This document shows, in pieces, positions 16,705 through 25,971 of a stretch of DNA of 64,000 bases (position 1 is its first letter; each line of letters starts with the position of its first letter). The position numbers were made by a program, and so were the translations under genes. The stretch spans positions 1-64,000 of the forward strand of contig JACPVX010000041.1 of the NCBI GenBank assembly GCA_016191555.1, written 5' to 3'. Below the pieces are notes generated by a model. The model did no database searches and had not been told where the DNA came from. It saw only the letters and a list, made by a program, of their open reading frames with translations. This DNA comes from Bacteroidota bacterium. Its GTDB lineage: Bacteria > Bacteroidota > Bacteroidia > Cytophagales > Cyclobacteriaceae.

Positions 16705-18213
16705 ATGCAAATTCACGAATGCGGTGCCCTCTTTGAAGCTGTTCAACTTAGCAATGTGCTGGGTGATGGAAAAACATTTCCCGATTGTGTACCGAAAAAA
16801 TCACTGGAAGAAATTGTTCACGAATACGAGCGCCAAAAAACTGATCCTTCCTTTGATTTGAAAAAATTTGTAGCTGATCATTTTCATTTGCCGCCTTCGT
16901 ATTCGGCCGATTACCATAGCGATCCATCGCATACAGCGGAGCACCACATTAAAAATTTGTGGAATGCGCTCACTCGTCAACCCGATGAAGCCGGAGGATC
17001 GCTTCTCCCTTTGCCACATTCTTACATCGTGCCGGGTGGCCGCTTTCGCGAAATTTATTATTGGGACAGTTTTTTCACCATGTTAGGATTACAAGTATCC
17101 GGTCGCACTGATCTGATCGAAAGTATGGTTAAGAATTTCTCTTATCTGATCGATACACAAGGATACATCCCCAATGGGAACAGAACTTATTTTGTAGGAC
17201 GCTCACAGCCGCCATTCTTTTCGCTGATGGTTGGAATTTTGCGAGAAGAAAAAAATAAACTTGTTCGAAAAGATGAAGACTTCGATCCGTTGATCACTTA
17301 TCTTCCACAACTCGAAAAGGAGTATCAGTTTTGGATGAAAGGCACGGACACGCTCACCGAAAAAATAAACAGTGCGCATCGCGTGGTGCGAATGCCCGAT
17401 GGCAGCATTCTGAATCGCTACTGGGATGAACACGACACGCCCCGACCGGAGGCATACAAAGAAGATGTGGAACTTTCACATCAGGCTACAGTGCCTTCGC
17501 AAGAATTGTTTCGACATTTGCGCGCTGCTGCAGAATCGGGTTGGGACTTTAGCAGTCGTTGGTTTAGAGATGCCACACAATTCAGTAGCATACATACCAC
17601 CGAAATTATTCCGGTGGATTTGAATTGTTTGTTGCTACACCTAGAGCGAACTTTGGCACAAGCTTATCAACTCAGTGGCGATCATGAAAAATCTTCTGCT
17701 TACACCAAAAAATCTATCGCGCGCCAAGCAGCCATTCGGAAATATTGCTGGAGTGACAGTCAGCAATTTTTCTTTGACTATGATTTTGTAGCAGAGAACA
17801 ACAAAGAACATTTTACTTTAGCTGCTGTATTTCCTCTATTTTTCGAAGTCGCTACACCTGATCAGGCGCTTGAAATAGAGAAAATAATTCGTGAAAAGTT
17901 TTTGAAGCCAGGCGGACTCACTACTACACTTGTGCACAGCGGACAACAGTGGGACGCGCCCAACGGTTGGGCTCCCTTACAGTGGATTGCCTTTAAAGGA
18001 TTGCTGAATTATGGTTTGGAAGAAACTGCTTTACAATTAAAAACAAATTGGATCAACGCCAACGAAAAAGTATTCGCACAAACCGGCAAGATGACGGAGA
18101 AGTACGATGTGTGGAATCATTCGGGCGAAGCCAGTGGTGGCGAATATCCTAATCAGGATGGATTTGGTTGGACCAACGGAGTATACCTTGCTCTTAAAAA
18201 TTATTCGGCTTGA
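16705..18213 (+). CDS. treF: Alpha,alpha-trehalase, GH37, cytoplasmic
   Basis: A 502-residue glycoside hydrolase of family 37 that splits trehalose into two glucoses. Both family signatures are present: PGGRFREIYYWDSF at 110-123 and QWDAPNGWAP at 415-424. The Asp in ESGWDFSSRW is the expected general acid, and the glycine-rich GGEYPNQDGFGWTNGV segment ends the domain and holds the predicted base region. No signal peptide is seen, so unlike periplasmic TreA it should work in the cytoplasm on imported sugar. The MFS gene immediately upstream is the likely importer. The symbol reflects the cytoplasmic type. Confidence 0.93.
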   Translation: MQIHECGALFEAVQLSNVLGDGKTFPDCVPKKSLEEIVHEYERQKTDPSFDLKKFVADHFHLPPSYSADYHSDPSHTAEHHIKNLWNALTRQPDEAGGSLLPLPHSYIVPGGRFREIYYWDSFFTMLGLQVSGRTDLIESMVKNFSYLIDTQGYIPNGNRTYFVGRSQPPFFSLMVGILREEKNKLVRKDEDFDPLITYLPQLEKEYQFWMKGTDTLTEKINSAHRVVRMPDGSILNRYWDEHDTPRPEAYKEDVELSHQATVPSQELFRHLRAAAESGWDFSSRWFRDATQFSSIHTTEIIPVDLNCLLLHLERTLAQAYQLSGDHEKSSAYTKKSIARQAAIRKYCWSDSQQFFFDYDFVAENNKEHFTLAAVFPLFFEVATPDQALEIEKIIREKFLKPGGLTTTLVHSGQQWDAPNGWAPLQWIAFKGLLNYGLEETALQLKTNWINANEKVFAQTGKMTEKYDVWNHSGEASGGEYPNQDGFGWTNGVYLALKNYSA

Positions 18214-18241
18214 AATTATTAAGATTAAGAGAACCGAAGAA

Positions 18242-18844
18242 CTACTTTACTCGAATTGGCAACGTAATTTTCAGTTTTTCCCAATAAACGGTAACTTCTC
18301 CTTCTGTACCAGACTCTGATTCGATTACATATCGCAAGCGTTCCTGATTGTTGGTTACTACTTCTGGAGCTACCTGCACGCGCACCACATCATCTTTCGA
18401 ATCGTATGAATCGGTAAGGTGCTGTCTCCAGTTTTTATTAATGACAATAATCCAGTCTTTCTTACCAGGAATGGTGAAGAATGCATACTTACCAGCGAGA
18501 ACTTCTTTATCACCCATAATTAAAGTCTGATTGAACTCAATGCTGGTAGCTGAATGCGCACCTGTTACCCACACCTTGTCAAACGGCACCAGCCCGCCCC
18601 AGATGATTCGCTCGCGAACGGCCGGAGAGTAATATGCGATTTTTATTTCTGCTGCTCCTATTGTTCCGAATGCGCGTGCACGCACGCTGCCTTTCAACGA
18701 GTCAGCTTCTGATTGTTCGTTAATAATGGCACCTTCTTCCTTAACCGGTTTTGCAGACGTAGAATCATTTGATTGCGTCTCCGTCTTTTTCGATTGACAG
18801 GAAAAAATAAGCAGAGCGATTGAGCAAGCAACAAGTAAGCGCAT
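18242..18844 (-). CDS. DUF2911 domain lipoprotein
   Basis: A 200-residue exported lipoprotein. The signal peptide ends with a lipobox (LLIFSC, Cys16), followed by a Ser/Thr/Lys-rich linker and the DUF2911 domain (about 50-160: IAYYSPAVRERIIWGGLVPF, VWVTGAHSATSIEF, GKYAFFTIPG). DUF2911 is common in Bacteroidota and has no established function. It is convergent with treF, with only 28 nt between the stop codons. Confidence 0.87.
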   Translation of the reverse strand: MRLLVACSIALLIFSCQSKKTETQSNDSTSAKPVKEEGAIINEQSEADSLKGSVRARAFGTIGAAEIKIAYYSPAVRERIIWGGLVPFDKVWVTGAHSATSIEFNQTLIMGDKEVLAGKYAFFTIPGKKDWIIVINKNWRQHLTDSYDSKDDVVRVQVAPEVVTNNQERLRYVIESESGTEGEVTVYWEKLKITLPIRVK

Positions 18845-18886
18845 GGAGATAAATGGTTAATGGAGATGCAATCTATTTAAAGAATT

Positions 18887-21800
18887 TCATTCCAGCACAA
18901 AAATTCGAGCATCGGGTACATGTAGATTAAAATATCCGAGCCCGCCTTTTACATTGGAATTGAAATTGAGTGGCTCAGATGCAAACGCACTCAGATTGTA
19001 CCGTCTGTCGTTTCTGGCTTTCAAAAAACCATAATACTCTTCGCTGATGTTCGAAAGAAAAACAGCTACGGTGTCGCCTTTTGAAAATTTTCGGAAGAGA
19101 ACTTTAAACTCTTCTTGTAACACTTTTCCATCGTAGACGCTATCGCGCACCAATCGGGTGAACACACGCGGATTCAAATACGATGTGATTTGATTCGCTT
19201 GTGAATACTTTTGCACATTGATCATGTACCAATTGGGTCCTTGCGGATCTTGCAAACTATAGTTGATCTGCGCGAGTGAGTCGTAGGTTGAATTATACAG
19301 TGAAGCATTTACTGATGAGAAAGGAACTTGTCCCTTCAATTGCGTTACTGCCGAAACTTCACCCAGTTCTTTTGTCTTCACCACCAGCTCGTAAAATTGG
19401 CCGGGTACTAAATTTAAGTTCACATTCCCGTAAAGGCCGTTACCTAAATCCGGAAGCACATCGGTTGTACCATCATGTTTTAACAACACTTCGGCACTAT
19501 CTAAGGCTATCTGACTAATCAATTCCTGCGGATCGGAACCACGACCTGCATCGAGCGCTCCAATGCTTTTCGTAATCAATACAATCAACGAACCCGAAGG
19601 AGCCAATTGAGTAGATATTACAATTTTTGGTTTGAGTTGTTCAATGCCTTCAACCGCCAGTGGGCTGGGAATGCAGCCACTCAACATCACACAAACACCA
19701 TTGGGCATAATGACAATGCCAATAGGCGAGGCACGGTTGTACACATTATAAACTCCGGCAAACCACTCGCCTTGAAATTTTTTATTTGGATGGGGGCGAA
19801 ATTTTGCGCCAATATCCAAACGGTGTGTGTCGGCTAACTTTACTGAATTAGCAGAAGCATAAACCGGAATCAAATCTACTCCCACTAATGTTGGCGATGG
19901 CACTACGTATTGACCGATGATGGGCGTGAAGCGTGAACCGGAAATAAATTCAAACACCGAAGAGAGCGACCATTTTTTTGATAACTGATAATTCAATACC
20001 AACGCTGCATTGTGTCTGCGGTCGTATCGTGCCAAAAACCATTGCCCTCCGTTTACCGCATCGTATTGTCGTTCGGCAACTGCCCACGTGTAGCTCAGCC
20101 AACCAGTGAGTTTGCCGCTCTCTTTTTTAATCAATACTTCCAAACCATACGCACGCCCTTGACCTTGAACTAATTGTTTTTCAAAATCCACATTGAGCAA
20201 TAAACTTGCTCCCTCTTTATAGCCGATTAGCTGATGCATCCATTTATAATATCCTTCAATACTCACAAACAAATTTCGTTCAGGAATAGTGCGTTGCACA
20301 CCCAGCGCTACTTGATCGGCCGTTTGTGGTTTTACATTGCGTGTTACCGGATACCAAATGTCCGTAGGGAAAGCGACAGCTGCGCTCGAAACGCGATGCA
20401 AATATTGACTCATCCGACTAAAACTAAACTTCAATGCGGTGACAGAATCTAATTTATAGCGCAATGAAAAGCGTGGCTCCAGGTTGTAATAAAATGTTTG
20501 GTCTACATAGGCAGAAGAGGTACGCAACCCAACACTCGCATTCAGTCGTTTGGTAATACTCGCATTACCTTGAAGAAATAAACTCGACTCAAGCGAAGTT
20601 TGCGGAAGTGAGGAATTGGATTTCAATATATCAGAAATTTCTCCGGTGGTAGTGATGCGGTTCGGAGCAACTTGATGGCGAATCATTTCCATGCCTGCAG
20701 TAATTGATACGCGGTTATGAATGGAATCCGAAGTGACTACCCATTTCCCACCAAAATCTTCTATCCGCGAAGTAACATACAAACTGTTTTCCTGATAAGT
20801 GTTTCGAATGGAATACTGAAAGACGGTGCGATACAATGAAACAGTTGAATTGAATTTGCGATACGAGCGATCCCATCGCAATGTTTGTGTTGAATTGCCC
20901 AAAACAAAATCTGTTGTAATATTTCGGTTGCGCAACGAAGCACGAGGCACATTCGAAAAACTGAGCACATCATTGCCTTCATAAAATGTAAACTCCAATC
21001 GGCTATTGGGATTAGGTCGGTATAAAATTTTACCGTTCAGGTCGTAAAAAAAATAAGGCAAATCTTGTCCCACCAATTTTACGACTTGATCGACATACGT
21101 TCTTCTTCCTGCCAACGTGAAAGAAAGTTTATCTTTTAATATCGGCTGCTCGATCATCAAGCGCGAGGCGAGTAACCCAATGTTTCCTTTCACTTGCGTT
21201 CTCGCTGGAAAAGAAGATCGCGAGGTAACATCGAGTATCGAAGAAAGTCTGCCACCATACTCGGCAGGAAATGCACCATTGATCGATTCGACTTTATCTA
21301 ACACATCCGGATTGAATACTGATAAAAATCCAAACAAGTGACCCGTGTTGTAAACGGGAGCCCCATCGAGTAGAACCAAATTCTGATCGGCCGCTCCGCC
21401 ACGCACAAAAAGATCGGTAGTGCCATCGGCACCTTTCGTAACTCCGGGCAATAATTGAATGGTTTTAATCACATCGGCTTCACCACCCAAAACCGGTATC
21501 GAGCTGATCTCTTTCCCCGAAAGGGAATTAGTGCTCATGCGCGTAGTTTGAAATTGATCGGATTGCAGTGTGCGATTGGCCGTGATGGTTACTTCTTCTA
21601 GTTCCTCAGCTGCTGTCTGCAATACAATTTGCAGAGTTGTATCTCGAACCAAATTGAATCGAGCGGAAAATTTCTTGTAACCGGTATAAGTAATTTCAAG
21701 TTTAACCAAACCTTGATTAAGTTCAACAAAAAAATCACCTTTTGAGTTGGTAGTTGTTGTCTTTTTTTTCTGCTGCTCACAAAAAACGTGGGCTGACGAG

Positions 21801-21907
21801 AGAGGCATCAATAAGCTATCAACCACCCGACCCGACATGCGGATTTGCTGTGCATTTGCCGTAAAAAGGCTGAATATCAATAAAAGGAAAAAAATCAGCA
21901 GCCTCAT
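18887..21907 (-). CDS. TonB-dependent receptor fused to a DUF4249 domain
   Basis: A 1006-residue outer-membrane protein. Signal peptide (1-19), CarboxypepD_reg-like domain (about 22-110), TonB plug (about 120-225; VIKTIQLLPGVTKGADGTTDLFVRGG is typical, split across the motif) and a barrel to about 740. At 742-745 the reading frame passes through LSGC, followed by IPSPLAVEG and then about 260 residues that match DUF4249 (IVISTQLAPSGSLIVLITKS). DUF4249 is normally a separate lipoprotein encoded just downstream of such a receptor, so Cys745 looks like its former lipobox Cys. The barrel lacks a normal last aromatic strand. No alternative frame contains a better receptor C-terminus. Confidence 0.88.
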   Translation of the reverse strand: MRLLIFFLLLIFSLFTANAQQIRMSGRVVDSLLMPLSSAHVFCEQQKKKTTTTNSKGDFFVELNQGLVKLEITYTGYKKFSARFNLVRDTTLQIVLQTAAEELEEVTITANRTLQSDQFQTTRMSTNSLSGKEISSIPVLGGEADVIKTIQLLPGVTKGADGTTDLFVRGGAADQNLVLLDGAPVYNTGHLFGFLSVFNPDVLDKVESINGAFPAEYGGRLSSILDVTSRSSFPARTQVKGNIGLLASRLMIEQPILKDKLSFTLAGRRTYVDQVVKLVGQDLPYFFYDLNGKILYRPNPNSRLEFTFYEGNDVLSFSNVPRASLRNRNITTDFVLGNSTQTLRWDRSYRKFNSTVSLYRTVFQYSIRNTYQENSLYVTSRIEDFGGKWVVTSDSIHNRVSITAGMEMIRHQVAPNRITTTGEISDILKSNSSLPQTSLESSLFLQGNASITKRLNASVGLRTSSAYVDQTFYYNLEPRFSLRYKLDSVTALKFSFSRMSQYLHRVSSAAVAFPTDIWYPVTRNVKPQTADQVALGVQRTIPERNLFVSIEGYYKWMHQLIGYKEGASLLLNVDFEKQLVQGQGRAYGLEVLIKKESGKLTGWLSYTWAVAERQYDAVNGGQWFLARYDRRHNAALVLNYQLSKKWSLSSVFEFISGSRFTPIIGQYVVPSPTLVGVDLIPVYASANSVKLADTHRLDIGAKFRPHPNKKFQGEWFAGVYNVYNRASPIGIVIMPNGVCVMLSGCIPSPLAVEGIEQLKPKIVISTQLAPSGSLIVLITKSIGALDAGRGSDPQELISQIALDSAEVLLKHDGTTDVLPDLGNGLYGNVNLNLVPGQFYELVVKTKELGEVSAVTQLKGQVPFSSVNASLYNSTYDSLAQINYSLQDPQGPNWYMINVQKYSQANQITSYLNPRVFTRLVRDSVYDGKVLQEEFKVLFRKFSKGDTVAVFLSNISEEYYGFLKARNDRRYNLSAFASEPLNFNSNVKGGLGYFNLHVPDARIFVLE

Positions 21908-21925
21908 CCAACAAAATAAATTAAG

Positions 21926-22000
21926 TGGGTATTACAGGATTCGAACCTGTGACCCCTACCCTGTCAAGGTAGTGCTCTAAACCAGCTGAGCTAAATACCC
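21926..22000 (-). tRNA. tRNA-Val (GAC)
   Basis: A complete cloverleaf on the minus strand: acceptor stem GGGTATT/AATACCC, D-arm GCTC/GAGC, anticodon stem CTACC/GGTAG with loop TTGACAG (anticodon GAC), T-arm ACAGG-TTCGAAT-CCTGT. The discriminator base is A, correct for valine tRNA. CCA is not encoded. A CAAAAATA (TATTTTTG on the minus strand) box at 22019-22026 may be its -7 element. Confidence 0.95.
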
Positions 22001-22152
22001 GTGAATTTGAACGAATAACAAAAATAGTAATCGGCTGATAAACCTATACTACTTTTGGCTGGTGATTAACCCTTCTTTTGAAAATAAATCAGAGCCGGTT
22101 CGAGTTACCTAATCATAAAATTCATGAATTTAGAGGCTGTATTAAAAATTCA

Positions 22153-24039
22153 ATGCGGTTTAATCTTGTTGGTTTCTTGGTGGGGACATTTCTGATTCAA
22201 TATGAATCTTCCTTTTCACAATCGCAGGACAGCATTCTTATTGCGAAACTCAACTTTAAAGCACTTCAGCAATATCTTGGCACGCCCGATTCATCGATTG
22301 CTCTGTCTACCAAGGCACTCGCGCTGGCAGAGCAAAAAGGTTCCATTAAGCAACAGGCATTTAGCTATTATGTTTTGTCGAAAGCAAACTGGGCTAAAGG
22401 AAACTACCAGTTAAGCACAAAGTATGCATTCAAGTCTTTAAAAATTTACGAAAATTCTTCCCAAATCTATCACTGGGGCGAATGCCTAATTGCATTGGGA
22501 AGAACATTTGCTGATTTAAAAGAATATTCCCTTGCCAATCAATATATCAACAAAGCGTTATTGTTGGCATTAGAAAACAAACATGAAAAATTACTTGCCG
22601 AAGTAATGCGCGAAAAGTCATTCTTACTGATTGAAGAAAAAAAGTATGATTCTGCGGTACTTTGTATCAATAAAGGCTTAGCCATTTACAATAAGAACAA
22701 CGATTCGATAAATATTAGCATTCTCTACGGCCGAAAAGGCAGGTTGTTATTCGAGCAAGGGAAACTCAATGAATCAAAAAACTACATAACTCAGGCCTTA
22801 TTATTAGATAGCCTTGTGAAAAATCGAAGAGGATTTGGTATCACCCTTTATCAAGCTGGCTTAATAGAATGGAAATTAAAGAATACAGAGACGGCATTAT
22901 ATTTTCTTAATAAAAGTTTGCTTGCTAATAAAGAGCTGAGCAATCTTCAAAACACAATTAAAATTAGAGCCTTGTTGGCTGAAATATATCAGTCAAAAAA
23001 TTTGAACACGAAAGCTATCGAAGAACTTGAAAAGGTTTCTATACTTAAAGACAGCCTATACAGCATGGAGAAGGATGTAAAGGTACAAGAGATGGAGGCC
23101 GTTTACGAATTGGAAGAAAAGGAACACCTCATTCGTTTGTTAGAAGATGAAAATCTGATTGAGAAGAAAACCGCTCAAAATCAAAAAATCTTGTTGTTGT
23201 CGATCTCAACGATTATGGTTTTGCTCGGTCTGTTATCGTATCTTTTTTGGCGAATGCGAGGCAACCAGTTGAACCTAAACAAAGCACTAGCTACCAAAAA
23301 TCAGGAGATCGAATTACAGAATGAAGAAATTCAGTCACAGTCTGACTCCCTCCATCAAATCAATCAATTGAAATCAAAGATTCTTTCGGTCATCAGCCAT
23401 GACTTGCGCGGCCCCATCAAAAATTTGTATATGCTTTTGGAGATGGTGACCAAAAAGATCGTGACCCCCGAAGAGTTCGCGGAACTATCAGTAAAACTAA
23501 AATCTAACTTAAATGTAACGCAGCGAACGCTGGAAAATCTTTTGAATTGGTCGATGGGACAAATGGAGGGAATTAAAACCGAGCCCGTATCTTTCAATAT
23601 TAATTCTGTGATCGATGATGTAGCTCATCTATCTGAAGAAGCTGCCAATCACAAACAACTGGTGGTTAAATCGGATAGTAAAAATCCGGTGTTCGTTCTG
23701 GCCGACATCAATCAAGTTCATTTAATCCTTCGAAATCTTTTCAACAACGCTATTAAATTTTCGCAACGCGATGGCGAAGTGGTGATCACCACTGAAATCA
23801 AAAATCAGTTTTGTTTCATTTCCATTCAGGACAATGGCATTGGCATGACACAAGCTGAGGTAGATATGATTTTGAATACCAACGAATACTTCACGAAAGT
23901 GGGCACCGATCAGGAAAAAGGAACTGGCCTGGGTTTGTTACTCTGCAAAGATTTCATCAAACGAAATGGCGGAGAGTTTTCCATTTCCAGCAAACTAAAG
24001 GTTGGAACTCGCGTCACATTCTCGTTGCCGTTGAGCTAA
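22153..24039 (+). CDS. TPR-containing sensor histidine kinase (orphan)
   Basis: About 628 residues from the ATG at 22153; a TTG-started extension to 22078 is unlikely because the ATG opens a signal peptide (MRFNLVGFLVGTFLIQ). The periplasmic part holds about six TPR repeats (to about residue 330), then a TM helix at about 346-366, a coiled-coil, the H-box SHDLRGP (His416) and HATPase_c with G1 DNGIGM and G2 GTGLGLLLC. No response regulator is adjacent, so its partner is elsewhere. It belongs to the Bacteroidota class of TPR kinases. The stop overlaps the stop of the convergent CDGSH gene by 4 nt. Confidence 0.9.
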   Translation: MRFNLVGFLVGTFLIQYESSFSQSQDSILIAKLNFKALQQYLGTPDSSIALSTKALALAEQKGSIKQQAFSYYVLSKANWAKGNYQLSTKYAFKSLKIYENSSQIYHWGECLIALGRTFADLKEYSLANQYINKALLLALENKHEKLLAEVMREKSFLLIEEKKYDSAVLCINKGLAIYNKNNDSINISILYGRKGRLLFEQGKLNESKNYITQALLLDSLVKNRRGFGITLYQAGLIEWKLKNTETALYFLNKSLLANKELSNLQNTIKIRALLAEIYQSKNLNTKAIEELEKVSILKDSLYSMEKDVKVQEMEAVYELEEKEHLIRLLEDENLIEKKTAQNQKILLLSISTIMVLLGLLSYLFWRMRGNQLNLNKALATKNQEIELQNEEIQSQSDSLHQINQLKSKILSVISHDLRGPIKNLYMLLEMVTKKIVTPEEFAELSVKLKSNLNVTQRTLENLLNWSMGQMEGIKTEPVSFNINSVIDDVAHLSEEAANHKQLVVKSDSKNPVFVLADINQVHLILRNLFNNAIKFSQRDGEVVITTEIKNQFCFISIQDNGIGMTQAEVDMILNTNEYFTKVGTDQEKGTGLGLLLCKDFIKRNGGEFSISSKLKVGTRVTFSLPLS

Positions 24040-24461
24040 CCGACAAAATCAATTTTCTTGTGTGTGCCATCGCAAAATGGCTTATTGGCCGAAGCTCCAC
24101 AACGACAAAAGGCGGTTACATTATTCTTCTGTGTGAGGTTTCCTTCTTTGTCTTTGATCGCTACATTTCCGTAAACTAATAATGGGCCATTGGGCATTGT
24201 CTCAACTATCGTCTCGGCTTCAACCTTTACCTTATCATAGGCATCGCGATTCAAATAATAACTCAGCGCACCGGAAGGGCATTTTTTTATTTGTTCAATT
24301 ATTTTCTCTGTTGCTGCACCTTCAGGGGCAATCCACGGGCGCTTGCGCGGATCAAACACTTCACCCAAACCTTTGAAGCAAATGGTGGAATGAATGCACT
24401 CGTTGGGTTTCCAAACTACGGTTACTTCTCCGTTGGTGTATTTTTTGGTGATGTCCTTCAT
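24036..24461 (-). CDS. Iron-sulfur protein: divergent 4Fe-4S domain plus CDGSH domain
   Basis: A 141-residue cytoplasmic protein with two metal sites. The N-terminal Fer4_19-type domain has Cys22, Cys28 and Cys61 (CIHSTICFKGL, KKCPSGAL). The C-terminal CDGSH zinc-finger-like domain has the 2Fe-2S ligands Cys119, Cys121, Cys130 and His134 (FCRCGASANKPFCDGTH). Such proteins are electron carriers or redox sensors, though the physiological role is not established. It is followed upstream in the transcript by OsmC and nitroreductase genes in the same orientation, fitting a redox-stress group. Confidence 0.92.
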   Translation of the reverse strand: MKDITKKYTNGEVTVVWKPNECIHSTICFKGLGEVFDPRKRPWIAPEGAATEKIIEQIKKCPSGALSYYLNRDAYDKVKVEAETIVETMPNGPLLVYGNVAIKDKEGNLTQKNNVTAFCRCGASANKPFCDGTHKKIDFVG

Positions 24462-24492
24462 AGGTGAAATCTAGATGAATCAAGATAACGAA

Positions 24493-24876
24493 TCAACTTT
24501 TCAAAACCGTTTCTATTTCAATTGGATTAGTCAGTGTTTTGTGCACCGGACACGCATTGGCAATTTGCAAAAGGCGTGCTCGCTGCTCTTCTGTTAAATC
24601 TCCTTCCAACTGCAACTCTCTTTTAAAAAGAGTTTTGTTGTCTATTTTTTCAAAGTCTACCTCTACCGTAATTTTTTCAAGCGGCCACTTTTTCCGGTCC
24701 GCATACATGCGAACGGTAATGGCAGTACACGAAGCTAACGAAATCAACAAAAACTCTCCCGGTGCCGGGCCTTCATTCGTTCCTCCTAATTCTTCCGGCT
24801 CATCGGCCACAATTTGCTTTGCACCTGAAATTATTTCGGTTCGAAAGTGTTCTTTGCCGATGGTAGCTATAGCCAT
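24493..24876 (-). CDS. OsmC family peroxiredoxin-like protein
   Basis: A 127-residue OsmC/Ohr-superfamily protein that reduces organic or fatty-acid hydroperoxides with two cysteines. Cys50 (ASCTAITVRMY) and Cys109 (NACPVHKTL) are in the expected positions. No signal peptide. It starts 1 nt after the stop codon of the nitroreductase gene on the same strand, so the two are translationally close and likely co-transcribed. Confidence 0.92.
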   Translation of the reverse strand: MAIATIGKEHFRTEIISGAKQIVADEPEELGGTNEGPAPGEFLLISLASCTAITVRMYADRKKWPLEKITVEVDFEKIDNKTLFKRELQLEGDLTEEQRARLLQIANACPVHKTLTNPIEIETVLKS

Positions 24877-24877
24877 G

Positions 24878-25456
24878 TTAAAAAGAATTATTCATCACAA
24901 AAGAATCTCGAACATATCGCTCACGTGGTGCTAACTCACGCAATTTAAAATTTTCTGCCAGCATCTCTATATCACCCGGGTAACCAATTGCCATGACTAC
25001 TACGGCTTCGTACGTGTCGGGAATATTCATTTCAGTCCTTGCTGTCTCGCGATTGAAACCTCCCATCTGATGCACATTCAATCCCAGCTCTGTAGCTTGC
25101 AGCGACAAAAATGCATTTGCAGCACCTAAATCGTATCGAGCCGATCCATTAGGCTTTTCATTTGCCAAAAAATTCTTTCTGGCAAGGGCCATCACCAACA
25201 GCGGTGCCTTGTTCGCCCAAATTCGGTTTCCTTCTAAAAGGGTGTTCAAAAGTTTTGACCACAATTCAGGTTGCTCTTTTGTGGCATAAATATAAACCCA
25301 CGGCTGCTCGTTGCTGCTGGATGGCGCCCAGCGTGCTGCTTCAAACAACGCCTTGATTTTTTCGGGTTCTACAGGTTTATCTGCATAAGCACGGCTACTT
25401 CTTCTGCGCTCGATGACTTCTAATAAGGGCTGCTCTATTGTGCTTGACTTTTCCAT
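24878..25456 (-). CDS. Nitroreductase family protein
   Basis: A 192-residue FMN-dependent oxidoreductase. The N-terminal RRSSRAYADKPVEPEKI motif and the AARWAPSSSNEQPW segment are the family's FMN-binding and dimer signatures; the later LGLNVHQMGGF region is also typical. It probably uses NAD(P)H to reduce nitro- or quinone-type compounds. It heads a two- or three-gene set with OsmC and the CDGSH protein. Confidence 0.92.
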   Translation of the reverse strand: MEKSSTIEQPLLEVIERRRSSRAYADKPVEPEKIKALFEAARWAPSSSNEQPWVYIYATKEQPELWSKLLNTLLEGNRIWANKAPLLVMALARKNFLANEKPNGSARYDLGAANAFLSLQATELGLNVHQMGGFNRETARTEMNIPDTYEAVVVMAIGYPGDIEMLAENFKLRELAPRERYVRDSFVMNNSF

Positions 25457-25536
25457 TGTATCGTTTAATTCTGATTAATTTTTTCGAACTTCAACTCAAA
25501 CAAATTTTGTGTTGAGAAGTTCAAATCTTGTTTCAA

Positions 25537-25935
25537 TTACTTCGCCCACTTGGGAATTCCCCATGCGGCCAAAGCTCCTGAAATAGCGTGCATCGGTCCT
25601 GCCAATAAAGGAAACGTATCATCCAATTTGGTGCCATCCGGAAGTGCAGGTGTATTAAAAACCGGATAGAAACTAATGAGTGTAAAGCCGATGGTTAGCA
25701 CCAACCAGAATACATTTCCCTTTGGTAAGAACTTAGTCATTAAAAAGAAAATGACTGAACCTATCAACAATGGAAAAAGGGATGATACCGTCACTGCGAA
25801 AAAAAAGCCTGCCGGAATAGTAGCGCCTAATGCTCCGGCAATCAGTGTCCATACATTGTTAAGTCCCACAGCAATTAAGCCTGCAATAGCGCCACCTTTC
25901 AGCGCCTGACGAATTGTAAGTTGTTTTACCTCCAT
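25537..25935 (-). CDS. Four-helix membrane protein (DUF6069-like)
   Basis: A 132-residue integral membrane protein with about four transmembrane helices (about 12-35, 42-65, 73-93, 105-130). The pattern, with a conserved PAGFFFAVTVSSLFPLLIGS stretch and GPMHAISG near the end, resembles DUF6069 proteins. Function is unknown. It sits between the nitroreductase gene and a pirin gene on the same strand and may belong to their transcript. Confidence 0.7.
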   Translation of the reverse strand: MEVKQLTIRQALKGGAIAGLIAVGLNNVWTLIAGALGATIPAGFFFAVTVSSLFPLLIGSVIFFLMTKFLPKGNVFWLVLTIGFTLISFYPVFNTPALPDGTKLDDTFPLLAGPMHAISGALAAWGIPKWAK

Positions 25936-25971
25936 AAAATCGAGTTTGTTATAGTTGTTGTAAAGATTTAA

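Noticed and set aside
21926-22000. tRNA first read as Asp (GTC)
   Set aside because: The correct reverse complement gives loop TTGACAG and anticodon GAC, with discriminator A, so it is tRNA-Val.
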